A stretch of DNA of 5,478 nt from Anaerolineales bacterium UBA3001 (GTDB taxonomy: Bacteria > Chloroflexota > Anaerolineae > Anaerolineales > UBA11657): the NCBI GenBank assembly GCA_002346435.1, contig DDZT01000001.1:1-5478 (forward strand). Direction: 5' to 3'. The translations under genes and the position numbers were made by a program. The notes beneath the pieces were generated by a model that was not told where the DNA came from, did no database searches, and saw only the letters and a list, made by a program, of their open reading frames with translations. Below, piece after piece: positions 1-5,478 of this stretch (within the stretch, counting starts at the first letter, position 1; the number at the start of each line of letters is the position of its first letter).

Positions 1-41
1 CCTGTGTAGATCTACCGTCGCGCGATAGCAAGAAATTACTT

Positions 42-689
42 ATGGAGATTGAAGAAGATACGGATTTTATTGGAGATGTTCAGAGAAAATTAAGCAGATA
101 CACTCAATATTCACCTCGAGCGGTGGATTTCATGTTGTTTGGCCATTCCGGATCTGTGTTTTTTAACGAAGTTACATTATATGTTATCGTGCGGGCATTC
201 AAGCCCAATATAATGGTGGAAACGGGAGGTACACCGGGAAAGTCTACAGCATTTATACTGCGTGCTATGGAGCGTAACCAATGTGGTCATCTATATACTA
301 TTGACCTTCCTCCTGGAAAGGTCAATAATACACAACTCAACACAATTGAAAGTTATCATGAGTTTATGCCCTCAGGTGCTTTGTCTGGATGGGTAGTTCC
401 GGAATATTTGCGAAAACGACACACTCAATTGATTGGTGCTTCTCGTGAGCATTTACCCTCTCTTCTAGAACAAGTACGTGATATTGATGTTTTTCTTCAT
501 GATAGTGATCATAGCTACGAAAATATGACTTGGGAATTTGAGACTGCATATTCAGCTCTTGGTCGAGAAGGCTTGCTTCTGTCAGATGATGTTCTCGCCA
601 ATGATGCTTTCTCAGACTTTTGCATTAGTAAAGAGCTTGCCTTCAGAAACGTATATAATCTAGGAGCTGCTCGCTCAAATACATGCTAA
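42..689 (+). CDS. Class I SAM-dependent methyltransferase (Methyltransf_24-like), possibly 5'-partial
   Basis: The 215-residue product has the signatures of a small soluble Rossmann-fold methyltransferase. Residues 59-69 (VETGGTPGKST) form the glycine-rich SAM-binding motif I. Asp88 (TIDLP) ends the second beta strand, where the SAM ribose is usually held. The segment at 149-160 (DVFLHDSDHSYE) followed by 180-184 (LSDDV) is the usual pattern of this family, in which the acidic residues and His can hold a metal and act in catalysis. In polysaccharide loci such enzymes usually O-methylate a sugar, and that role is inferred from the neighbours. The ATG at 42 has no good ribosome binding site. 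The same frame is open back to base 3 with 13 plausible codons (CVDLPSRDSKKLL), so the true start may lie left of the window. The gene ends inside the start of the acyltransferase gene, with a 7-base overlap. Fold is confident; substrate unknown. Confidence 0.85.
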   Translation: MEIEEDTDFIGDVQRKLSRYTQYSPRAVDFMLFGHSGSVFFNEVTLYVIVRAFKPNIMVETGGTPGKSTAFILRAMERNQCGHLYTIDLPPGKVNNTQLNTIESYHEFMPSGALSGWVVPEYLRKRHTQLIGASREHLPSLLEQVRDIDVFLHDSDHSYENMTWEFETAYSALGREGLLLSDDVLANDAFSDFCISKELAFRNVYNLGAARSNTC

Positions 690-1234
690 AACAAATTCGA
701 AGTTGGTTGAACGTTACATTCGGCATACCTATAGTTGGTTTTCTACGAACTTGGATATTGAACGTAATAATTGGTAATGTGCCTTGGGCTATGATACGGA
801 ATTTCTATTACAGAAAGGTTTGTCGAATAAGCATTGGTAAGAATACAGAGATTTGGTCAGGTGTGCGTTTTGCGGGCGGAGCTATGGACAAGATTAGTAT
901 TGGTGATTATTGTACGATTCCACACTACACTTTTTTTGTTGCTGGAGATAGCATAGTCATAGGAAATAATGTTGTATTTGGTCATGGAGTTGAATTATAC
1001 ACTTCTGATCATGACCCAGATGATCCATATTTTTCTAGACGTGATGCACCCATAACTATACATGACAATGTGTGGATAGGCTCCAGTGCCATAATACTGA
1101 AGGGCGTTACCATTGGAGAAGGAGCCGTAGTAGCAGCTGGTTCAGTTGTTACTCGTGATGTAGAGGCTTTTAATATTGTAGGTGGTAATCCTGCCAAGTT
1201 GATAAGGGAGCGTGGTACTCGCACGTTCAAATAA
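683..1234 (+). CDS. Hexapeptide-repeat O-acyltransferase (left-handed beta-helix, WcaF/maltose acetyltransferase-like)
   Basis: The 183-residue product fits the usual size of bacterial sugar O-acetyltransferases. A basic, partly hydrophobic N-terminus (1-48) leads into imperfect hexapeptide repeats such as ISIGKN (49-54), ISIGDY (71-76), IVIGNN (91-96), WIGSSA (131-136) and VTIGEGAVV (142-150). These build a left-handed beta-helix, normally a trimer. The loop TSDHD at 107-111 holds His110, the expected catalytic base, and the C-terminal GGNPAKLIR (167-175) is the classic end of this family. Family members transfer acetyl or another acyl group from CoA to a sugar hydroxyl in the cytoplasm; acceptor and acyl group cannot be read from sequence. 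The ATG at 683 is the only usable start in this frame after the stop at 656. An AGGAG at 662-666 lies 16 bases upstream, too far for a normal ribosome binding site, so translation is probably coupled to the methyltransferase gene through the ATGCTAA overlap. Confidence 0.93.
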   Translation: MLKQIRSWLNVTFGIPIVGFLRTWILNVIIGNVPWAMIRNFYYRKVCRISIGKNTEIWSGVRFAGGAMDKISIGDYCTIPHYTFFVAGDSIVIGNNVVFGHGVELYTSDHDPDDPYFSRRDAPITIHDNVWIGSSAIILKGVTIGEGAVVAAGSVVTRDVEAFNIVGGNPAKLIRERGTRTFK

Positions 1235-1275
1235 TTCCTCTTGTGAAATAGAATTATCCAAAACCTGTTTTTATT

Positions 1276-2508
1276 GTGTATACATTGTTCAAAACAACCA
1301 AGAAAATATTGTTTAATATTGTTAGCTCGAGGCATACTTCGAGCGTGCCACTAGCAATTTACTCAGTCTTGGCCTTACTCCGCATGGCGATTGTAGCTCT
1401 ACTTATATTGGGATTTCCGCAATTAGAATCTCATGATGGATGGTATTTTCATCATGGTGGTGACCAGAATTATTATTTTGATTTTGGCTTAGTTTTAGCA
1501 GAAGGCACATTTGAGCAATATTTTTCGGTTAATCTTGGTTTGCCAGCAATTATGGCTCTAATAATTAGATTGTTTGGATCTTTGACTTTCTCCGATTTGT
1601 TGCCGCATATTGTACTTATCCATGGGTTTTTGTTTGGCGGGATGTCAGTCATAGTTATAGGCAAACTGACTGCTCGACTTTTACATAGTGAAGATAGCGG
1701 CTATATTGCTGCTTTTATGTGGGCAATAATGCCTTGGTTGATTTGGTTATTACTTTGGCCACATCCCCAAGCATCCTGGATGCGAATGCCTTATGTGCCT
1801 GGAGTGGCATGGTTGCAAGGTGTACCTGATGGTCCCGCAGTATTTTTTGCCCTGGTATCAATGTATTTTTTGGTGCGATTCATTGAATCATACGACATAA
1901 AATGGGTGATTCTAAGCGCTATTGCTACTGGCATCATGCTGATGTTCAGAGTGCATTTTGTTGCTATTATTTTCTTATCATTGTTAGCGATTGGAATGCA
2001 TCGTAGGTGGTGGGATTTGCTGTTGTTCCCAACTGTAGTATCCAGTGTGTATATCCCGCAAGTGTTGTATAACAGACTTGCTTCTCTAAATATAGGCACT
2101 CCTGGTTACAACCCATGGCTACCCGGATACCTATATTTTGGTGTAATAGATGTAATGGCTGAAACAGCTTATTATTATGACAATAGTGTTTTTAACATGG
2201 TTTCAGTTGATCACTTCGTCAATACTATAAAGATGCTTTTAACAAGCAATTTCATCTTGCTTGTCGGAATAGTTTTCATATTCGTTTTTTATGTGTGGGG
2301 ATTTTATAGGACCGGTCAATTGCTGGGTTGGGTGCGATCGATAATTCTGTTTGGGGCACCTCTTTCCGTAATAGGAGTATTATCATTCTCGTCTATTTTG
2401 GTTGAGAATGCATATCGTTTTACCTTGCCTTCCATTCCGTTTTTCGTGGTTCTAGTGTCATGGGGAATCACTGCGATAGCGAGACGCAGTGGCATGAAAA
2501 TTACTTAG
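1276..2508 (+). CDS. Multi-pass membrane protein, GT-C-like glycosyltransferase (or polysaccharide polymerase)
   Basis: The 410-residue product is strongly hydrophobic, with about 10-11 likely membrane segments (roughly 26-46, 88-101, 109-130, 141-161, 187-201, 210-240 as two, 247-262, 326-344, 354-371, 386-402). After the first helix comes an external loop rich in Asp and His, with ESHDG at 51-55 and GGDQNYY at 61-67. GT-C enzymes carry their catalytic acid in this place, so Asp54 or Asp63 are candidates. ENAYRFTLP (377-385) ahead of the last helix resembles the E..RY..P pattern near the end of ArnT/PMT-type enzymes. These use polyprenyl-phosphate sugars on the outer face of the inner membrane. 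A Wzy-type polymerase is a real alternative, as such proteins are poorly conserved. The frame opens after a stop at 1249; GTG 1276 is the first usual start and TTG 1285 is possible. ATG 1384 would cut the first helix. No ribosome binding site is seen. Confidence 0.8.
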   Translation: MYTLFKTTKKILFNIVSSRHTSSVPLAIYSVLALLRMAIVALLILGFPQLESHDGWYFHHGGDQNYYFDFGLVLAEGTFEQYFSVNLGLPAIMALIIRLFGSLTFSDLLPHIVLIHGFLFGGMSVIVIGKLTARLLHSEDSGYIAAFMWAIMPWLIWLLLWPHPQASWMRMPYVPGVAWLQGVPDGPAVFFALVSMYFLVRFIESYDIKWVILSAIATGIMLMFRVHFVAIIFLSLLAIGMHRRWWDLLLFPTVVSSVYIPQVLYNRLASLNIGTPGYNPWLPGYLYFGVIDVMAETAYYYDNSVFNMVSVDHFVNTIKMLLTSNFILLVGIVFIFVFYVWGFYRTGQLLGWVRSIILFGAPLSVIGVLSFSSILVENAYRFTLPSIPFFVVLVSWGITAIARRSGMKIT

Positions 2509-2518
2509 CCACATTTTT
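2489..2518 (+). terminator. Weak candidate intrinsic terminator at the end of the membrane-protein gene
   Basis: GTGGC at 2489-2493 pairs with GCCAC at 2508-2512. Up to three more pairs, one of them G-U, can form inside if A2494 bulges. The hairpin is followed directly by A and five T (2514-2518). The stem is short and spans the stop codon TAG at 2506-2508. Its position at the end of one gene and before a 172-base gap supports a role in ending or attenuating transcription, but the stability looks marginal. Confidence 0.35.
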
Positions 2519-2573
2519 CTAGTCGGTTGGACGAAATATTCTAAAGACATTTTCGTATAAATTCTATCAGTGC

Positions 2574-2598
2574 TAATCCATGGTTCATAATCCAGGTT
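2574..2598 (+). repeat. Tandem near-direct repeat TAATCCA(T)GGTT
   Basis: TAATCCATGGTT at 2574-2585 and TAATCCAGGTT at 2588-2598 are identical apart from one extra T. Their starts are 14 bases apart. The second copy lies in the -35 and spacer part of the promoter-like pair at 2584-2611. Direct repeats there can be sites for an activator or repressor, but with only two copies chance is not excluded. Confidence 0.35.
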
Positions 2599-2611
2599 GG
2601 AATACAATAAT
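2584..2611 (+). promoter_or_regulatory. Weak sigma70-like promoter candidate for the glycosyltransferase/lyase pair
   Basis: TTCATA at 2584-2589 matches four of six bases of the -35 consensus and AATAAT at 2606-2611 matches five of six of the -10 consensus, with a 16-base spacer. Transcription would begin near 2618 and leave a leader of about 60 bases before the ATG at 2681. Matches of this quality are common in AT-rich DNA, so the support comes mainly from location. Confidence 0.22.
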
Positions 2612-2680
2612 TTCGAGATGTGTATCGTGTTGGATGAGCAGGATTCAGGGTGAGTCTTTATTAGTACATACCAAAATACA

Positions 2681-3895
2681 ATGAAAAGAATTTTGTATAT
2701 ACACCATGGTGGTGAAATAGGAGGTGCTCCCTTAAGCCTACTGTTTCTGCTGGAACAGCTTGACCGTGATTGTTATGATCCCGTTCTGTTATTTCTTGCT
2801 GATGGTGCAGCGGTGGAAGTTTTTCGTTCGAAAGGTTATGAATGTCACTTAGCTCCTGACATTAATGATTTTAGTCAGACTGAATTAGTATGGTATGGAA
2901 ATAGTTTGTTATGGCAACTCCCTGGAAAAATCTTGAGCTTTGCTTCTTCTGTAAGAGCTACTCACAATTATTTGAGAAATTTAAAACCTGATTTAGTTCA
3001 TTTAAATTCATCTACCCTCGCTGCTTCTGCTCAAGCTTCTCACGAAGCAGGTATACCAGTTGTGTGGCATATTCGTGAGCCCTTAGCAAAAGGATATTTT
3101 GGTGTACGGAGGAAATGGCTTCGTCAAAGAATTAGCAGATATGCTGATAGTGTCATATCTATTTCTGACTATGATGCAGCTCAATTGCTGCCTTCTGCTC
3201 GAGTTAGAGTAATACATAATTTTGTAGATTTTTCTGTTTATGATCGTAATATTGATGTTAAAACATCTCGTGAGCTTTACAATCTCGAATCTGTCAAGAA
3301 TGTTGTTACTATGTTAGGCGGTTGTTCCAAACCTAAAGGCACACTGCAATTTGTACGTGCTTTACCATTTGTATTAGATAGAAAACCAGACACCTGTTTT
3401 TTGATTGCAGGTCCTAATCCACTTATAATGTCCAAAGATTCTTTGACTAAGTTTATTAGGCGTTTGTTTCTTATTGATGACTACGATTACAAAGTGATGA
3501 AGGCTGCGAAAAAGTTTATAGAGTCAGGTCATCTACGATTGTTAGGGATAAGACGTGATGTGGCTCAATTGATTGCATCTACTGATATACTAGTGTTTCC
3601 CTCTACAGTGCCGCATTTTGCCCGTCCTATAATTGAAGCTAGTGCTATGGCTAAACCAGTAGTCGCTTCGGATATTGGGGGTCCGCAAGAACTGGTTGCA
3701 CCTGATGAAACAGGTTTGTTGATTCCACCGGATGATCCTGAACAGCTTGCAGCAGCTATTGTTTCTCTGCTAGACGATCCTGAATTGATGATTCAGATGG
3801 GTGAAAATGGCTATCGGAGAGCCATCAACAAATTTGATGCTCAAGCAAATTCGAAGCGCACATTTGCAATCTATGATGAATTGTTGCTGACATGA
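2681..3895 (+). CDS. Glycosyltransferase family 4-like (GT-B fold)
   Basis: The 404-residue soluble product has the two Rossmann-like halves of a GT-B enzyme. The N-terminal, acceptor-side half begins at once with strand MKRILYIHHG and the glycine loop GEIGGAPLSLL (11-21), which supports the ATG at 2681. The C-terminal half begins near 207 and carries CSKPKG (215-220), LIAGPNP (241-247), a helical segment at about 250-282 that makes the middle longer than usual, and TDILVFPS (301-308). The nucleotide-sugar site follows: PHFARPIIEA (311-320) with Glu319, then DIGGPQELV (331-339) and TGLLIPP (344-350). The first Glu of EX7E is replaced by Pro311, and Gly214 sits where an Arg is common. Such enzymes transfer a sugar from a nucleotide donor, with retention of configuration, to a lipid-linked chain in the cytoplasm. 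Donor and acceptor are unknown. No ribosome binding site precedes the start. The last bases overlap the next gene as ATGA. Confidence 0.92.
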   Translation: MKRILYIHHGGEIGGAPLSLLFLLEQLDRDCYDPVLLFLADGAAVEVFRSKGYECHLAPDINDFSQTELVWYGNSLLWQLPGKILSFASSVRATHNYLRNLKPDLVHLNSSTLAASAQASHEAGIPVVWHIREPLAKGYFGVRRKWLRQRISRYADSVISISDYDAAQLLPSARVRVIHNFVDFSVYDRNIDVKTSRELYNLESVKNVVTMLGGCSKPKGTLQFVRALPFVLDRKPDTCFLIAGPNPLIMSKDSLTKFIRRLFLIDDYDYKVMKAAKKFIESGHLRLLGIRRDVAQLIASTDILVFPSTVPHFARPIIEASAMAKPVVASDIGGPQELVAPDETGLLIPPDDPEQLAAAIVSLLDDPELMIQMGENGYRRAINKFDAQANSKRTFAIYDELLLT

Positions 3896-5478
3896 ATATT
3901 GTAGAACGTGCAAACCTTACATTAGCACGCATGCTTGCGGTGCCTTTCACTTGTTATCCGCGTGTAGTTAAGCATGTTGTCAGAAGGAATTGGCACTCAC
4001 TAACTGCATCTAGAACTATCAAACCAATTGATTGTACTGAGTTATTCAATGACTTTAATGTAGCAAATGCACAAGAATTGACTGATAGGTTTTCATCGCG
4101 AGAATATCCGCGATTTTTCTTTATGTTTGATCCGATAAAAAGGGCGGATTATGTATCTCAGCAAAGCCCTGGGCTACTGAATCGTGTTAAGATCGCTAGT
4201 GATCAAACAGTTGCCCATTGTTTTGATATGCTTGGGTCTGGATTGGTTAATTTAGAATCCAAGATACCTTGGCACAAAGATTTCAAGTCAGGGCATGAAT
4301 GGCCTAAAATGCATTTTACCAAATTGGATTTAGTTGATTTAGAGGTGGGATTTGATGTGAAAGTTCCTTGGGAGTTGAGTCGATTTCAGCATTTAGTTAC
4401 ACTGGGGCAAGGATATGCTCTTACAAGGGATGAGACATATGCCTCTGAATTTGTTTCTCAAATACGTGACTGGTGGTCTGACAATCCTTATGAATTTGGC
4501 CCCAATTGGGCAAATGCTATGGAAGTTTCTATTAGATCTGTTAACTGGATTTGGGCTTATGAGTTAATGTGCGGATCGTCTGTTTTAGACAGGCAATTTG
4601 TTTTAGATTACATTAGAAGCTTGTGTGAACATGGCAGATATATTATGCGTTACTTGGAGTCAGGATGGCCTGGCTCTAATCATTACATTGCCAATCTATG
4701 TGGTTTAGTTTGGCTTGGTATTTACTTACAGCCTTACTCGGAATCTGGCATATGGTTGGATTTCGGGTTAGGGAAGTTGTCAGAGGAATTGCAGAATCAA
4801 GTTAACGATGATGGTTCGAGTTACGAGGCATCAACGAGTTACCATATATTAGTTACTGAGATGGTTTTTTGGACATATGCTTACTGTAAAATGAATGATG
4901 TAGTAGTGCCCAAGGAAGTGGTTGATAGGCTCGTTGGAATGTTGGATGTGACTTGTAGTTTGTTGAGGCCAGATGGTGAAATTCCGCTTATTGGGGATTG
5001 TGACTCGGGTCGCTGGATATCTCTAGAGTCGGACAAAGAGGACTTACGTACTTATCAAGATGCGCGAGGACTTCTCATAGCAGGTGCGGTTGTATTTGGA
5101 AGGGAAGATTGGTCTGCAATTGCTAACTATCCACAACAAGATTTTAGAAGACATGAATCCGCCTTGTGGGCATTTGGCGACGAGTCAGTTTCTGTGACAA
5201 ATGGGTTGCAAGCGCCCGATTTTGATTCTTTGTCACTTGCTGATGCTGGTTGGTATGTGATCCGTGATGATGACAACTACATGATTATACAGGCTGGCGA
5301 GAATGGAAGTGAAGGGTGGGGTACTCATGCGCACAATGACATATTGAGCTTTGAATTGTTGGTCGGTCAGCGAGCTTTCATAATCGATCCAGGATCTTAC
5401 GTTTATACAGGTAATTATAGGGATCGCAATATGTATCGTGGAACTGCTGCACACAATACTATACAGATAGACAGACAT
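3892..5478 (+). CDS. Heparinase II/III family protein (polysaccharide lyase-like), 3'-partial
   Basis: Translation from ATG 3892 gives 529 residues with no stop before the right edge; members are often 600-750 residues, so the end of the C-terminal domain is missing. The helical toroid domain is seen at about 155-400, with VPWELSRFQHL (158-168), NPYEFGPNW (198-206) and EVSIR (211-215). GSNHYIANL (261-269) and YEASTSYH (311-318) follow. The C-terminal beta-sandwich begins near 420 and holds THAHNDILSFEL (478-489), DPGSYVYTG (499-507) and YRGTAAHNT (515-523). By analogy with heparinase III, Asn263, Tyr317 and a His near 479-481 are likely catalytic. Family members cleave uronate-containing glycans by beta-elimination. 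I see no clear signal peptide at the N-terminus, so export is unproven. The start overlaps the glycosyltransferase stop by 4 bases (ATGA), implying coupled translation and a role in making or editing the polysaccharide rather than feeding on one. Family assignment is strong; substrate is unknown. Confidence 0.92.
   Translation, partial: MNIVERANLTLARMLAVPFTCYPRVVKHVVRRNWHSLTASRTIKPIDCTELFNDFNVANAQELTDRFSSREYPRFFFMFDPIKRADYVSQQSPGLLNRVKIASDQTVAHCFDMLGSGLVNLESKIPWHKDFKSGHEWPKMHFTKLDLVDLEVGFDVKVPWELSRFQHLVTLGQGYALTRDETYASEFVSQIRDWWSDNPYEFGPNWANAMEVSIRSVNWIWAYELMCGSSVLDRQFVLDYIRSLCEHGRYIMRYLESGWPGSNHYIANLCGLVWLGIYLQPYSESGIWLDFGLGKLSEELQNQVNDDGSSYEASTSYHILVTEMVFWTYAYCKMNDVVVPKEVVDRLVGMLDVTCSLLRPDGEIPLIGDCDSGRWISLESDKEDLRTYQDARGLLIAGAVVFGREDWSAIANYPQQDFRRHESALWAFGDESVSVTNGLQAPDFDSLSLADAGWYVIRDDDNYMIIQAGENGSEGWGTHAHNDILSFELLVGQRAFIIDPGSYVYTGNYRDRNMYRGTAAHNTIQIDRH

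Larger units (their letters stand above)
2509..2680 (+). other. 172-base intergenic region, probable regulatory gap
   Basis: This is the only sizeable non-coding stretch in the window; the other junctions are overlaps or a 41-base gap. I found no gene remnant in it, and its longest ATG frame, 2618-2653, encodes only 11 residues. It contains the T-run of a terminator-like hairpin at its start, a tandem near-repeat at 2574-2598 and a weak promoter-like pair at 2584-2611. A loose inverted repeat, ACGAAA (2531-2536) and TTTCGT (2551-2556), has a 14-base loop and is AT-rich, so I give it little weight. Confidence 0.5.

Noticed and set aside
218..248. Walker A-like sequence GGTPGKST in the first gene, suggesting an ATPase or kinase
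   Set aside because: The spacing is GxxxGKST, one residue short of the GxxxxGK[ST] P-loop. The surrounding VETG...ST pattern and the downstream DSDHSYE and SDD motifs fit methyltransferase motif I instead.
1009..1335. 108-codon open frame on the - strand
   Set aside because: It runs antisense across the end of the acyltransferase gene and into the next gene. Its translation shows no recognisable family, while the + strand there encodes conserved hexapeptide repeats.
1791..2099. 102-codon open frame on the - strand
   Set aside because: It is antisense to membrane helices of the GT-C-like protein and has no recognisable domain.
2531..2556. Inverted repeat ACGAAA...TTTCGT as a terminator or operator
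   Set aside because: It has only six mostly AT pairs with a 14-base loop and no following T-run, so it is weak evidence for either role.
2618..2653. Possible 11-residue leader peptide (MCIVLDEQDSG) in the intergenic gap
   Set aside because: It is very short, has no ribosome binding site and no run of regulatory codons, and a frame of this size is expected by chance.
2719..2725. AGGAGGT, the only perfect Shine-Dalgarno core in the window
   Set aside because: It lies inside the glycosyltransferase gene and encodes the conserved Gly-Gly of the N-terminal loop. No ATG, GTG or TTG follows at a proper distance, and a later start would remove the first strand of the fold.
5233..5478. 81-codon open frame on the - strand at the right edge
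   Set aside because: It is antisense to the most conserved part of the heparinase-like domain (HAHND, DPGSYVYTG, HNT) and has no recognisable motif.

Overview
This window looks like a piece of a bacterial surface-polysaccharide (capsule, O-antigen or exopolysaccharide) biosynthesis locus. Five genes lie on the + strand and I see no credible gene on the - strand. Base composition is AT-leaning: counts on a few lines give roughly 30-42% G+C. None of the five starts has a well-placed Shine-Dalgarno sequence. The gene content points to bacteria that build an envelope polysaccharide, but I cannot name a genus or phylum from the sequence.

Layout: (1) 42-689, a class I SAM-dependent methyltransferase whose frame stays open to the left edge, so the start may lie outside the window. 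(2) 683-1234, a left-handed beta-helix (hexapeptide-repeat) O-acyltransferase that overlaps gene 1 by 7 bases. (3) 1276-2508, a multi-pass membrane protein resembling GT-C glycosyltransferases, with a GTG start after a 41-base gap. (4) A 172-base non-coding gap, 2509-2680, with a weak terminator-like hairpin at its start, a tandem near-repeat and a weak promoter-like pair. (5) 2681-3895, a GT-B fold, family 4-like glycosyltransferase. (6) 3892-5478, a heparinase II/III-family polysaccharide lyase-like protein overlapping gene 4 by 4 bases (ATGA). It runs off the right edge with 529 codons and no stop.

Working model (inference): the soluble family 4 glycosyltransferase adds a sugar on the cytoplasmic face. 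The GT-C-like membrane protein uses a lipid-linked donor, or handles the chain, on the outer face of the inner membrane. The acyltransferase and methyltransferase decorate sugars with O-acyl and O-methyl groups. The heparinase-like protein would cut or edit a uronate-containing chain, by analogy with lyases encoded in other exopolysaccharide operons. The two gene pairs with overlapping ends are probably translationally coupled. The gap at 2509-2680 may divide the window into two transcription units.

I found no RNA gene, CRISPR array, insertion sequence or phage element. The most notable points are a lyase inside a biosynthetic operon, a family 4 glycosyltransferase lacking the first glutamate of the EX7E motif, the lack of normal ribosome binding sites, and the structured 172-base gap. 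I see no evidence here for a wholly new kind of system.
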